A stretch of DNA of 64,000 nucleotides, taken from Streptomyces sp. ML-6. GTDB lineage: Bacteria; Actinomycetota; Actinomycetes; Streptomycetales; Streptomycetaceae. The translations under genes and the position numbers were made by a program. The stretch's first letter is position 1, and each line of letters opens with the position of its first letter. The stretch lies in contig NZ_JAOTIK010000001.1 of NCBI RefSeq assembly GCF_030116705.1, positions 1,302,001 through 1,366,000 on the forward strand, read 5' to 3'. A model generated the notes under the pieces. It did no database searches. It was not told the origin of the DNA and saw only the letters and a program-made list of their open reading frames with translations. Shown here in pieces: positions 1 through 8,924 of the stretch.

Positions 1-84
1 CCAGACGTTGTTGTCGACGTCCCACTCGCCGCCGTCGAGGGCGAAAGTGCCGGAGGTGACGAGGTGGTCGATGCGGGCGGCCAT
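1..84 (-). CDS. MBL-fold hydrolase, 5' end only (probable S-formylmycothiol-pathway partner)
   Basis: Only the first 28 codons are inside the window; the gene runs off the left edge. The peptide starts [19 protein letters not shown] and continues with EWDVDNNVW, which is how the metallo-beta-lactamase-fold proteins next to actinobacterial S-(hydroxymethyl)mycothiol dehydrogenase begin. Its ATG shares one base with the TGA of that dehydrogenase (TGATG), so the two are translationally coupled. The family is thought to act after the dehydrogenase, hydrolysing the mycothiol thioester to formate; that role is inferred from the neighbour. The metal-binding HxHxDH motif lies outside the window. Confidence 0.75.
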   Translation of the reverse strand, partial: MAARIDHLVTSGTFALDGGEWDVDNNVW

Positions 85-1169
85 CAGAGGATCACCACCG
101 AGCGCAGCACGTCGCCGTCGTGCATCCGGGCGAACGCCTGCTCGACGTCGCCGAGCCCGATGGTCTCGGTGACGAACGCGGCGAGGTCGATCCGGCCCTG
201 CTGGTGCAGGTCGACGAGCATCGGGAAGTCGCGCGAGGGGAGGCAGTCGCCGTACCAGGACGACTTGAGCGAGCCGCCGCGGCCGAAGACGTCGAGCAGC
301 GGGAGCTCCAGCTGCATCTCCGGGGTGGGGACGCCGACCAGGACGACGGTGCCCGCGAGGTCGCGGGCGTAGAAGGCCTGCTTGTACGTCTCCGGGCGGC
401 CGACCGCCTCGATGACCACGTCCGCGCCGTTGCCGCCGGTCAGGGCGCGGATCGCCTCGACCGGGTCGGTGGAACGGGAGTTGACGGTGTGCGTGGCGCC
501 CATCGTCTTCGCCGTCTCCAGCTTGCGGTCGTCGATGTCGACGGCGATGATCTTCGCCGCGCCGGCCAGCCGGGCGCCCGCGATCGCCGCGTCGCCGACG
601 CCGCCGCAGCCGATCACGGCGACCGAGTCGCCGCGGCCGACCTGGCCGGTGTTGATGGCGGCACCGATGCCCGCCATCACGCCGCAGCCGAGCAGCCCGG
701 CGACGGCCGGGGAGACCTCCGGGTCGACCTTGGTGCACTGCCCGGCGGCGACCAGGGTCTTCTCGGCGAACGCGCCGATGCCGAGCGCCGGCGACAGCTC
801 CGTGCCGTCGAGCAGGGTCATCTTCTGCTTCGCGTTGTGGGTGTCGAAGCAGTACCAGGGGCGGCCGCGCAGACACGCCCGGCACTGGCCGCACACGGCA
901 CGCCAGTTGAGGATGACGAAGTCGCCGGGCGCGACGTCCGTGACGCCCTCGCCGACGGACTCCACCACGCCGGACGCCTCGTGGCCGAGCAGGAACGGGA
1001 AGTCGTCGTTGATCCCGCCCTGCTTGTAGTGCAGATCGGTGTGACAGACGCCGCACGCCTGGATCTTCACCACGGCCTCACCGGGGCCCGGGTCCGGGAT
1101 CACGATCGTCTCGACCCGTACCGGCTCATTCTTTCCCGGTGCGATGACCCCTTGCACCTGCTGCGACAT
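84..1169 (-). CDS. mscR: S-(hydroxymethyl)mycothiol dehydrogenase
   Basis: A 361-residue zinc-dependent medium-chain alcohol dehydrogenase. It oxidises the formaldehyde-mycothiol adduct with NAD in the cytosol, detoxifying formaldehyde. Catalytic-zinc residues are seen in ACGVCHTD (Cys39) and LGHE (His63-Glu64). Structural-zinc cysteines are in CGQCRAC and YC (about 93, 96, 99, 107). The Rossmann glycines are in [10 protein letters not shown] near residue 190. The start has the leader GGGAGACC about 8 bases upstream. The coupled MBL-fold gene downstream is the standard partner and supports the mycothiol substrate rather than a simple alcohol. The family symbol is mscR (also called adhE/fadH); assignment is by motif and context. 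Confidence 0.9.
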   Translation of the reverse strand: MSQQVQGVIAPGKNEPVRVETIVIPDPGPGEAVVKIQACGVCHTDLHYKQGGINDDFPFLLGHEASGVVESVGEGVTDVAPGDFVILNWRAVCGQCRACLRGRPWYCFDTHNAKQKMTLLDGTELSPALGIGAFAEKTLVAAGQCTKVDPEVSPAVAGLLGCGVMAGIGAAINTGQVGRGDSVAVIGCGGVGDAAIAGARLAGAAKIIAVDIDDRKLETAKTMGATHTVNSRSTDPVEAIRALTGGNGADVVIEAVGRPETYKQAFYARDLAGTVVLVGVPTPEMQLELPLLDVFGRGGSLKSSWYGDCLPSRDFPMLVDLHQQGRIDLAAFVTETIGLGDVEQAFARMHDGDVLRSVVIL

Positions 1170-1428
1170 ACCGCGGTCTCCCTGTTTCCGTCATTTCGCG
1201 AAGATCCAACGCGACCAACCGTACGCCCCCGCGAGAGTGTCACGGCGGCGCGCCGCATTGGCGGGAAACAACTGCCGTATGCCCGGCGGGATGCGCCTCT
1301 TTCGGTCAGATGCCGCATATCAGTGAACTCCGGCGCTTTCCGATCCGTCCTTTGATGTGCAGGGGGCGCGGGACCGATACCTGCGGGGGCAGGGGTCTCG
1401 CGGTCCATCAGCAGGGGAACGAAGGATC

Positions 1429-3348
1429 ATGGGGGGAAGAGCCTTGTTCGAGATCACTGAGACCATGGAGCGGGCGGACCGGCGGGCCGAGGGGCCGGTT
1501 CCGGTTCCCGCGGCGGCCGCGCCCGTGGCGCCGGTCGGCGGACTCGTGCCGTACGTCGACGCGTTGCCCGTGCCGCCGGTGCTCCGCCCGCGGAGCGGTG
1601 ACGTGCTCCGCGAGACCGAGATCGCGCTGTCGCCCACCTGGGTGCGCCTGCACGCGCAGCTGCCGCCGACCCTGATGTGGGGGTACAACGGCACGGTGCC
1701 GGGGCCGACCATCGAGGTGCGGCGCGGGCAGCGGGTCCGGATCGCCTGGACCAACCGCATCCCCCGGGGCAGCGAGTACCCGGTCACGGCGGTGGAGGTC
1801 GGCCCGGTGAAGCCGGGCGAACCCGCGCCGCACAACCGCCCCGGGCGCGACGGCGTCGAGCCGGACCCGGACGTGGCCGCGCTGCCCGCCTGGACGGTGA
1901 CGCATCTGCACGGCGCGCAGACCGGGGGCGGCAACGACGGCTGGGCGGACAACGCGGTCGGCTTCGGCGACGCGCAGCTGTCGGAGTACCCGAACGACCA
2001 CCAGGCCGCCCAGTGGTGGTACCACGACCACGCCATGAACATCACCCGGTGGAACGTGTACGCCGGGCTCGTCGGCACCTATCTGGTCCGGGACGACGAG
2101 GAGGACGCGCTCGGTCTGCCGTCCGGAGACCGGGAGCTGCCGCTGATCCTCATCGACCGCAACCTGGACACCGACCCGGACGGCCGGCTCAACGGGCGGC
2201 TGCTGCACAAGACGACGGTGATCACCGAGGCCGATCCGGAGACCGGCAAGCCGGTGTCGCTGCCGTTCCTCGGCCCGTACACGACGGTCAACGGGCGCAT
2301 CTGGCCGCATCTGGACGTGGACGACGCCTGGTACCGCTTCCGGCTGGTCAACGCGTCCAACGCGCGGACCTACGACCTGGTGCTGGTCGACGAGGGGAAC
2401 AACCCGGTGCCGGGCGCGATCCGGCAGATCGGCAGCGACGGCGGGCTGTTGCCCCGCCCGGTGCCGGTCGACTTCGACGAGGTGCTGCCGGGGCTGACGA
2501 TCGCCCCGGCCGAGCGGATGGACCTGCTGGTCGACTTCTCGGCGCTGGCCGGGCGCCGGGTCCGGCTGGTCAACCGCGGCGGGCTCGGGCCGGGGGTGCC
2601 GGACCCGGCGGCGAACGTGCCGTTCCCGCAGGTGATGGAGTTCCGGGTGCGGGAGACGGGGCGGCGGGACGGTTTCGAGCTGCCCGAGGTGCTGTCGGGT
2701 TCCTTCCGGCGGTACGACCACGGCCGGGTGGAGCACGGGCACCGGCTCGTGGTGCTGACGGTGCCCGGCACGGTCGGCGGCGGCGGTCACCCGGAGATCT
2801 GGGAGATGGCCGAGGTCGAGGACACCGCCGGGGTGGAGGTGCCCTCGGACGGTGTCATCCAGATCCGGGGCGAGGACGGCGCGGTGCGCACGTACCGCAG
2901 GATCGCGCGGACCTTCAACGACGGGCTCGGCTTCACGCTCGGCGAGGGCTCGTTCGAGCAGTGGTCGTTCCTCAACCTGGGCGGTCCGACGCACCCGATG
3001 CACATCCATCTGGCGGACTTCCAGGTGATGGGCCGGGAGGCGTACGAGGTCGACGGCTTCGACCCGGCCGTCGGCGGGACCCGCTCCCCGGTGGCGTTCG
3101 ACCACGGCACCACGATCCCGGTGGCGCCGAACGAGCAGGGCTGGAAGGACGTCTTCCGGGTGCCGGCGGGTCAGTTGGTGAAGGTGATCGGGAAGTTCGA
3201 CGGGGCGTACGGGCGGTTCATGTACCACTGCCATCTGCTGGAGCACGAGGACATGGGCATGATGCGGCCGTTCGTCGTGATGCCGCCCGAGGCGCTGAAG
3301 TTCGACCACGGCGGCGGGCACGGCGGCCACCAGGGGCACGGCGGCTGA
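1429..3348 (+). CDS. Multicopper oxidase, phenoxazinone synthase-like
   Basis: A 639-residue four-copper oxidase. The copper ligands are visible in order: HLHG near residue 157, WYHDH near 198, HPMHIH near 521 and [13 protein letters not shown] near 599-609, where the Met fits a type 1 site. The long insert between the first two histidine motifs ([13 protein letters not shown], then [14 protein letters not shown]) and the total length match Streptomyces phenoxazinone synthase, which couples 2-aminophenols using O2. The C-terminus is rich in Gly and His ([12 protein letters not shown]). I chose the ATG at 1429 because it gives the family length; an in-frame start at 1357 would add 24 residues. 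No secretion signal is seen. No actinomycin genes lie nearby, so the substrate is unknown; bilirubin-oxidase- or CotA-like activity is possible. Confidence 0.85.
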   Translation: MGGRALFEITETMERADRRAEGPVPVPAAAAPVAPVGGLVPYVDALPVPPVLRPRSGDVLRETEIALSPTWVRLHAQLPPTLMWGYNGTVPGPTIEVRRGQRVRIAWTNRIPRGSEYPVTAVEVGPVKPGEPAPHNRPGRDGVEPDPDVAALPAWTVTHLHGAQTGGGNDGWADNAVGFGDAQLSEYPNDHQAAQWWYHDHAMNITRWNVYAGLVGTYLVRDDEEDALGLPSGDRELPLILIDRNLDTDPDGRLNGRLLHKTTVITEADPETGKPVSLPFLGPYTTVNGRIWPHLDVDDAWYRFRLVNASNARTYDLVLVDEGNNPVPGAIRQIGSDGGLLPRPVPVDFDEVLPGLTIAPAERMDLLVDFSALAGRRVRLVNRGGLGPGVPDPAANVPFPQVMEFRVRETGRRDGFELPEVLSGSFRRYDHGRVEHGHRLVVLTVPGTVGGGGHPEIWEMAEVEDTAGVEVPSDGVIQIRGEDGAVRTYRRIARTFNDGLGFTLGEGSFEQWSFLNLGGPTHPMHIHLADFQVMGREAYEVDGFDPAVGGTRSPVAFDHGTTIPVAPNEQGWKDVFRVPAGQLVKVIGKFDGAYGRFMYHCHLLEHEDMGMMRPFVVMPPEALKFDHGGGHGGHQGHGG

Positions 3349-3371
3349 CCGGTCGGCCGGGCTCTGTCGGT

Positions 3372-3400
3372 GGCCCCCGCGGGATCGTTCCGCGGGGGCC
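3372..3400. terminator. Bidirectional hairpin terminator
   Basis: A perfect 11-bp stem, GGCCCCCGCGG / CCGCGGGGGCC, with a 7-base loop (gatcgtt). It lies between two convergent genes, the oxidase ending at 3348 and the GntR gene ending at 3481. There is no U-tract, as is usual in streptomycetes. Confidence 0.8.
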
Positions 3401-3407
3401 GCCGCGC

Positions 3408-3447
3408 GTCCGTGGCGCCCGTTGCGGGTCCGTGGCGCCCGTTGCGG
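3408..3447. repeat. Perfect 20-bp tandem duplication
   Basis: Two adjacent identical copies of gtccgtggcgcccgttgcgg follow the terminator in the spacer between two convergent stop codons. No coding function is apparent. Confidence 0.9.
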
Positions 3448-3480
3448 CTCCCGGGCGGGGTGGCTCGGGACGCGGGTGGT

Positions 3481-4182
3481 TCAGGGCGCGAGGACGTCCA
3501 GTTCGTGCAGGGCGCCCACCGCGATCTCCTTCGTCAGCCGCTCGGCCCCGGCGGCGTCGCCCTCGCGCACCGCTTCGGCGACCCGGACGTGGAGGGTGAC
3601 GGCCGCCGGGTCGGGGTCCTCGAACATCACCTGGTGGTGGGTGCGGCCCGCCAGGACCTCGGCGACGACGTCGCCGAGCCGCGCGAACATCTCGTTGCCG
3701 GAGGCGTTGAGCACGATCCGGTGGAACGCGATGTCGTGCTCCAGGTAGCGCTCCAGCTGCTGGCCGCGCGAGGTGGCGACCATGCCGAGCGCGCACTCGG
3801 TGAGGGCCGCGCACTGCTCCGGGGTGGCGTTGCGGGCGGCGAGGCCGGCCGCGACCGGTTCGACGGCCGAGCGCAGCACGGTCAGGGAGCGCAGCTGGCG
3901 CGGGCGGTCGCTGCCTGCCAGCCGCCACCGGATGACCTGCGGGTCGTACACGTTCCACGCCTCGGTGGGCCGGACGGTCACGCCGACCCGGCGCCGGGAC
4001 TCGACCAGGTGCATGGACTCCAGTACCCGGACCACCTCGCGCACGACGGTGCGCGAGACGTCGAAGCGCCGGGCGAGCTCGTCGGTGCGCAGCACCTGTC
4101 CCGGCTCGTGCGCCCCCGCGGCGATCTCCAGACCCAGGGTGTCCAGCACGTGTGTATGCAGCCCGGGGCCCTGTGTGGTCAT
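3481..4182 (-). CDS. gntR: FadR-subfamily GntR regulator, probable gluconate repressor
   Basis: About 233 residues. An N-terminal winged helix-turn-helix is followed by an FCD ligand-binding domain. The recognition region reads ELARRFDVSRTVVREVVRVLE near residues 37-57, and the FCD part contains the metal/ligand-type histidine stretch YLEHDIAFHRIVLNASGN. The gene diverges from gluconokinase and gluconate permease, and the shared spacer holds an inverted repeat, so it most likely represses gntK-gntP and itself until gluconate or 6-phosphogluconate is present. The start is uncertain: ATG at 4182 or GTG at 4188; neither has a clear ribosome site. The symbol follows the locus rather than a direct match to E. 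coli GntR, which is a LacI-type protein. Confidence 0.85.
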   Translation of the reverse strand: MTTQGPGLHTHVLDTLGLEIAAGAHEPGQVLRTDELARRFDVSRTVVREVVRVLESMHLVESRRRVGVTVRPTEAWNVYDPQVIRWRLAGSDRPRQLRSLTVLRSAVEPVAAGLAARNATPEQCAALTECALGMVATSRGQQLERYLEHDIAFHRIVLNASGNEMFARLGDVVAEVLAGRTHHQVMFEDPDPAAVTLHVRVAEAVREGDAAGAERLTKEIAVGALHELDVLAP

Positions 4183-4215
4183 GGGCACCAGCCTAAGGGG
4201 CGCCTCTCGGGAACA

Positions 4216-4262
4216 AAAAGTACGACGTTTACGTCACAGCATCTTGAATAAGTCGTACGTTT
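4216..4262. promoter_or_regulatory. Candidate GntR operator pair in the gnt divergent promoter
   Basis: The inverted half-sites GTACGAC (4220-4226) and GTCGTAC (4252-4258) lie 32 bases apart, about three helical turns, each flanked by A/T runs (aaaaa on the left, gttt on the right). A second small palindrome, GACGT-tt-ACGTC, lies at 4224-4235. The segment is noticeably richer in A and T than its surroundings. Binding by the adjacent GntR protein is inferred. Confidence 0.6.
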
Positions 4263-4327
4263 GGGTTTCAGTAGCGCGACGGACCGATGTCGAGGAAGAC
4301 ATCGACGAGGACTGCGAGGCACCACCA

Positions 4328-4837
4328 ATGAGCACCCCCCACGTCGTCGTGGTGATGGGAGTCGCAGGGACCGGCAAGACCACGATCGGCCCCCTGCTCG
4401 CCGCCGAACTGGGCGTTCCGTACGCCGAGGGCGACGACTTCCATCCCGCGGCGAACATCGCCAAGATGTCGGCCGGCGTCCCGCTGGACGACGAGGACCG
4501 GTGGCCCTGGCTCGACGCGATCGGCCGGTGGGCGCACGGCCGGGCGGGGCTCGGCGGGGTGGTGAGCAGCTCGGCTCTCAAGCGGGTCTACCGGGACCGG
4601 CTGCGGGAGGGGGCCCCGGACGCGGTCTTCCTCCATCTGACCGGTGACCGGTCCCTGATCGAGAAGCGCATGGCGGAGCGCAAGGGCCACTTCATGCCCA
4701 CCGCGCTGCTCGACTCGCAGTTCGCCACCCTGCAGCCACTGGGGGAGGACGAGGCCGGGGTCTCGGTCGACGTGGCCGGCACCCCCGAAGAAATCACCCA
4801 GCGGGCCGTCGCCGCGTTGCGCCGGCTCGACGACTGA
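4328..4837 (+). CDS. gntK: Gluconokinase
   Basis: A 169-residue P-loop kinase that phosphorylates D-gluconate to 6-phosphogluconate with ATP, feeding the pentose phosphate pathway. The Walker A loop GVAGTGKT is at residues 11-18. The gluconokinase signatures EGDDFHP (about 37-43), MSAGVPLDDEDRWPWL and the lid ERKGHFMP are all present, and the length is typical of the short GntK family. A GCGAGG stretch precedes the ATG by about 8 bases. It is the first gene of a gntK-gntP operon, 11 bases ahead of the permease, and is transcribed away from the GntR regulator. Confidence 0.92.
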   Translation: MSTPHVVVVMGVAGTGKTTIGPLLAAELGVPYAEGDDFHPAANIAKMSAGVPLDDEDRWPWLDAIGRWAHGRAGLGGVVSSSALKRVYRDRLREGAPDAVFLHLTGDRSLIEKRMAERKGHFMPTALLDSQFATLQPLGEDEAGVSVDVAGTPEEITQRAVAALRRLDD

Positions 4838-4848
4838 GGACCACCACC

Positions 4849-6246
4849 ATGACCAGTCTCAGCGTCGAGATGCTGGCAGCGGACGCCGCCGAACCGATCA
4901 CCTCGGCAGGCAACGCCCAGTTGGGCATCGCCGTCCTGGCGGGCATCGCCGTCATCGTCCTGCTCATCACCAAGCTCAAGGTGCACGCGTTCCTCGCGCT
5001 GACCATCGGCTCGCTGGCGCTCGGTTCGTTCGCCGGGGCCGCCCCCGCGAAGACGATCGCCAGTTTCACCGCCGGTCTCGGCTCGACCGTCGCGGGTGTC
5101 GGCGTGCTGATCGCGCTCGGCGCGATCCTGGGCAAGCTGCTGGCCGACTCCGGCGGCGCGGACCAGATCGTCGACACCATCCTCGCCCGGGCGAGCGGGC
5201 GGGCCATGCCGTGGGCGATGGTGCTGATCGCCTCGATCATCGGACTGCCGCTGTTCTTCGAGGTCGGGATCGTGCTGCTGATCCCGGTGGTGCTGCTCGT
5301 CGCGAAGCGCGGCAACTACTCCCTGATGCGGATCGGCATCCCGGCGCTGGCCGGTCTCTCCGTGATGCACGGGCTGATCCCGCCGCACCCCGGCCCGCTG
5401 GTGGCGATCGACGCCCTGGACGCCAACCTCGGCGTCACGCTGGCGCTGGGGGTGCTGGTGGCGATACCGACCGTGATCATCGCGGGGCCGGTCTTCTCCC
5501 GCTACGCGGCGCGCTGGGTGGACATCGAGGCGCCGGAGAAGATGATCCCGCAGCGCCCTTCGGAGGACCTGGACCGCCGTCCCGGCTTCGGCGCCACCCT
5601 GGCGACGATTCTGCTGCCCGTCGTGCTGATGCTGGTCAAGGCCCTGGTCGACATCGTCGTGGACGACCCGGAGCAGGGTGTCCAGCGGGTCACCGATGTG
5701 ATCGGCTCGCCGCTGATCGCGCTGCTCGCGGCCGTCGTGGTCGGCATGTTCACGCTGGGCCGGGCGGCCGGTTTTTCCAAGGACCGGCTCTCCGTCACCG
5801 TCGAGAAGTCCCTGGCCCCGATCGCGGGCGTGCTGCTGATCGTGGGCGCGGGCGGCGGTTTCAAGCAGACCCTCATCGACGCCGGCGTGGGCCGGATGAT
5901 CCTGGACTTCTCCGAGGACTGGTCGATCCCCGCGCTGCTGCTGGGCTGGCTGATCGCCGTCGCGATCCGGCTCGCGACCGGTTCGGCGACCGTGGCCACC
6001 ATCTCGGCGGCCGGTCTGGTCGCCCCGCTGGCCGCCGACATGTCCACGACCCACGCCGCCCTGCTGGTCCTCGCCGTCGGCGCCGGCTCCCTCTTCTTCA
6101 GCCATGTCAACGACGCCGGTTTCTGGCTGGTGAAGGAGTACTTCGGCATGAACGTCGGCCAGACGGTGAAGACCTGGTCGTTCATGGAGACCATCATCTC
6201 CGTGGTCTCGCTCGTCTTCGTCCTGCTGCTGTCGCTGATCCTCTAG
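4849..6246 (+). CDS. gntP: Gluconate:H+ symporter, GntP family
   Basis: A 465-residue polytopic membrane protein with roughly 12 hydrophobic segments from about residue 20 to the C-terminus. Family features include LAVGAGSLFFSHVNDAGFW near residues 405-423 and the conserved HGLIPPHPGPL near 174-184. It imports gluconate with protons across the cytoplasmic membrane. It follows gluconokinase by 11 bases and is probably co-transcribed and controlled by the divergent GntR. Related idonate or fructuronate permeases cannot be excluded from sequence alone, but the kinase partner favours gluconate. Confidence 0.92.
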   Translation: MTSLSVEMLAADAAEPITSAGNAQLGIAVLAGIAVIVLLITKLKVHAFLALTIGSLALGSFAGAAPAKTIASFTAGLGSTVAGVGVLIALGAILGKLLADSGGADQIVDTILARASGRAMPWAMVLIASIIGLPLFFEVGIVLLIPVVLLVAKRGNYSLMRIGIPALAGLSVMHGLIPPHPGPLVAIDALDANLGVTLALGVLVAIPTVIIAGPVFSRYAARWVDIEAPEKMIPQRPSEDLDRRPGFGATLATILLPVVLMLVKALVDIVVDDPEQGVQRVTDVIGSPLIALLAAVVVGMFTLGRAAGFSKDRLSVTVEKSLAPIAGVLLIVGAGGGFKQTLIDAGVGRMILDFSEDWSIPALLLGWLIAVAIRLATGSATVATISAAGLVAPLAADMSTTHAALLVLAVGAGSLFFSHVNDAGFWLVKEYFGMNVGQTVKTWSFMETIISVVSLVFVLLLSLIL

Positions 6247-6495
6247 CGACGGCGGCCTCCCCGCACGGTCCTCCTCCCACCGGGTTCGTCCCGGGGGCCG
6301 TCCCGACGGCGTCCGTCGGCCCGGTGCGCGCTCCTCGGCGTGCCCGGGTCCGGCGGGCGCCGTCGCCGTGCCGGGCCGCGGTCCGCGTCGGCCGCGTTCC
6401 CGCGCGTCAACCGCGTCCCGCGCGCACCGGGTTGGCGTCCGGGGCCGGTGCCCGCCCCGCCGCCGGGCCCGGTGGCGCGTGCCAGACTTGGCGCC

Positions 6496-6945
6496 ATGTC
6501 GAACCGAGAACCCCTCAAGCCCTTCCTGCTCGCCTTCCCGGGACCGCTGCGCGATCAGCTGGTCGGGGCGGTCCTCACCGGCGCGAAGATCTCGACGACC
6601 GGGCTGCTCGCGGAGTACGAGGTGGAGCGGGAGGAGCTGCCGCCGGTCGGCGAGCAGTCCGCGCTGATCGACTCGGACGGCCGGGAGATCGCGGTGCTGG
6701 AGGTGTCGGAGGTACGGGTGCTGCGTCTGGGGGACATCGACCTCCAGCACGCGGTCGACGAGGGCGAGGGCTACACCTCGGTGGCCGAGTGGCGTGCGGG
6801 GCACGAGAAGTTCTGGCACAGCGACGAGATGCGGGAGGCGCTCGGCGACCCGGAGTTCACCGTCGACGACGACACCATGGTCGTCGCCGAACGGTTCCGC
6901 GTCGTCGAGCTGCTGGATCCCGTCGCGGGGGCGAAGGAGCGGTAG
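6496..6945 (+). CDS. ASCH domain protein
   Basis: A 149-residue soluble protein. The N-terminal FPGPLRDQLVGAVLTGAKISTTG and the stretch YEVEREELPPVGEQSALID are typical of ASCH-fold proteins, which have a PUA-like beta-barrel thought to bind RNA. The later segment EGYTSVAEWRAGHEKFW is also characteristic of this bacterial subfamily. Some ASCH proteins hydrolyse N4-acetylcytidine; whether this one does is unknown. The 249-base upstream gap holds no other gene I can support. The gene stands alone, convergent with the flavoprotein gene ending at 7067. Confidence 0.8.
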   Translation: MSNREPLKPFLLAFPGPLRDQLVGAVLTGAKISTTGLLAEYEVEREELPPVGEQSALIDSDGREIAVLEVSEVRVLRLGDIDLQHAVDEGEGYTSVAEWRAGHEKFWHSDEMREALGDPEFTVDDDTMVVAERFRVVELLDPVAGAKER

Positions 6946-7066
6946 GAAGGAGCGGCGGGCGCCGGGGCCCGCAGCGCCCGGGGCACCGCGTCCGTCCGGG
7001 TCGGGCGGTCCGGGCGGCAGGGCCCGGGCGGTGCCCCGGCCGCCCGGCAGTCCTGCGCGGGCCGCT

Positions 7067-8722
7067 TCAGACCACGGCCCGCCCCGCCGCCCGGCCCGCC
7101 GCCCGGCCGGAGAAGATGCAGCCGCCGAGGAAGGTCCCCTCCAGCGAGCGGTAGCCGTGCACCCCGCCGCCGCCGAAACCGGCCGCCTCCCCCGCCGCGT
7201 ACACCCCCGGCAGGGGCGTGCCGTCCGCGGTCAGGACCCGGGAGGACAGGTCCGTCTCCAGCCCGCCGAGCGACTTGCGGGTCAGGATGTTCAGCCGTAC
7301 GGCGATCAGGGGGCCCGCGCCGGGGTCCAGGATCCGGTGCGGCGGCGCCGTGCGGATCAGCTTGTCGCCGAGGTAGGCGCGGGCCCCGTGGATCGCGGTG
7401 ATCTGGAGGTCCTTGGTGAAGGGGTTGGCGATCTCGCGGTCCCGGGCGGTGATCTCGCGGCGCAGTTCGGCCTCGTCGATCAGCGGTTCGCCGGTGAGCG
7501 CGTTCATGCCCCGGACCAGGGCGGCGAGGTCCTTCTCCACGACGAAGTCCACGCCGTTGTCCATGAACGCCTTCACCGGCGCCGGTACGTCCGCGCGGGC
7601 CCGGCCGATCACGCCGCGGATCGACTTCCCGGTCAGGTCGGGGTTCTGTTCGGAGCCGGAGAGCGCGAACTCCTTGCCGATGATCTTCCGGTCGAGGACG
7701 AACCAGGTGTGGTCGTGGCCCGACCGCATGATGTGTTCGAGGGTGCCGAGGGTGTCGAAGCCCGGGAAGAGCGGGACCGGCAGCCGCTTGCCGCGGGCGT
7801 CGAGCCAGAGCGAGGAGGGGCCGGGCAGGATCCGGATGCCGTGCCGGGCCCAGATCGGGTTCCAGTTCTCGATGCCCTCGGTGTAGTGCCACATGCGGTC
7901 GCGGTTGATGTGGTGGGCGCCCGCCTCCTCGGCGATGCCGAGCATGAGGCCGTCGACGTGGGCGGGGACGCCGGAGAGCAGCTTCGCGGGCGGGGTGCCG
8001 AGCCGGGCGGGCCACTGTTCGCGCACCAGGTCGTGGTTGCCGCCGATGCCGCCGGAGGTGACGATCACCGCCTGGGCCCTCAGCTCGAACGTGCCGGTCG
8101 CCCGGCGGCTGCTCGCGGTGCCGCGGGCCGCCGCGCTCTGCTCCAGCACCTCGCCGGTGACCGTGTCGACGGTGCCCGCGGTGCGGCCGAGCCCCGTGAC
8201 CCGGTGCCGGAACCGGAACCGTACGAGGCCCTTGGCGGCGCCCGCGCGCACCCGGCGCTCGAAGGGGGCGACGATGCCGGGGCCGGTGCCCCAGGTGATG
8301 TGGAAGCGGGGCACGGAGTTGCCGTGGCCGTTCGCGTCGTAGCCGCCGCGCTCGGCCCAGCCGACGACGGGGAAGATCCGCAGCCCCTGGGCGTGCAGCC
8401 AGGAGCGTTTCTCGCCGGCCGCGAAGTCGACGTACGCCTCGGCCCACTTCCGCGGCCAGTGGTCCTCCTCGCGGTCGAAGCCCGCCGTGCCGAGCCAGTC
8501 CTGGAGGGCCAGCTCGTGGCTGTCCTTGATCCGCATCCGGCGCTGCTCGGGCGAGTCGACGAGGAAGAGCCCGCCGAAGGACCAGTGCGCCTGGCCGCCG
8601 ATCGACTGCTCGGGCTCCTGGTCGAGCAGGATCACCGAGCGGCCCGCGTCGACCAGTTCGGCGGTGGCCACCAGACCGGCGAGTCCGGCCCCGATCACGA
8701 TCACGTCAGCGTCGTACGCCAT
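7067..8722 (-). CDS. FAD-binding dehydrogenase (fumarate reductase / ketosteroid dehydrogenase superfamily)
   Basis: A 551-residue flavoprotein. The N-terminal dinucleotide motif VIVIGAGLAGLVAT spans about residues 7-20, followed by DAGRSVILLDQEPEQSIGGQ, the adenine-binding region. A second FAD segment near the C-terminus reads GVYAAGEAAGFGGGGVHG. The whole protein fits the widespread actinobacterial family annotated only as putative FAD-binding dehydrogenase; related enzymes reduce fumarate or desaturate 3-ketosteroids. I chose the ATG at 8722 because it puts the FAD motif at the usual position; longer in-frame starts add low-complexity sequence. It is transcribed away from the DMT transporter at 8925. 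The substrate cannot be deduced. Confidence 0.82.
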   Translation of the reverse strand: MAYDADVIVIGAGLAGLVATAELVDAGRSVILLDQEPEQSIGGQAHWSFGGLFLVDSPEQRRMRIKDSHELALQDWLGTAGFDREEDHWPRKWAEAYVDFAAGEKRSWLHAQGLRIFPVVGWAERGGYDANGHGNSVPRFHITWGTGPGIVAPFERRVRAGAAKGLVRFRFRHRVTGLGRTAGTVDTVTGEVLEQSAAARGTASSRRATGTFELRAQAVIVTSGGIGGNHDLVREQWPARLGTPPAKLLSGVPAHVDGLMLGIAEEAGAHHINRDRMWHYTEGIENWNPIWARHGIRILPGPSSLWLDARGKRLPVPLFPGFDTLGTLEHIMRSGHDHTWFVLDRKIIGKEFALSGSEQNPDLTGKSIRGVIGRARADVPAPVKAFMDNGVDFVVEKDLAALVRGMNALTGEPLIDEAELRREITARDREIANPFTKDLQITAIHGARAYLGDKLIRTAPPHRILDPGAGPLIAVRLNILTRKSLGGLETDLSSRVLTADGTPLPGVYAAGEAAGFGGGGVHGYRSLEGTFLGGCIFSGRAAGRAAGRAVV

Positions 8723-8924
8723 GGGTGGTCCCATCCTGTCGGGGCGATCCGGTCGCGGCCGCGGTCCGGTTCCGGAGCCGGAAGTTACTGGTGCGTCAGA
8801 TCTTCGGCACCCGGCCGCCGCGACGTCAACCGCCCGGTCGGCGGCGCTCCGGCCGCGTCCTGGGGCCGCAGCCGTTATCGTCGGTACAAATCCGCCCACT
8901 TCTGGCCTGGCTCGAGGGAGAAGC

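Noticed and set aside
1429..3348. Oxidase as a marker of a phenoxazinone antibiotic cluster
   Set aside because: No peptide synthetase, kynurenine or other pathway genes are nearby; neighbours are primary metabolism.
4588..6819. Minus-strand open frame opposite gluconokinase and gluconate permease
   Set aside because: His/Arg/Asp-rich shadow with no family features, whereas both plus-strand genes are textbook examples.
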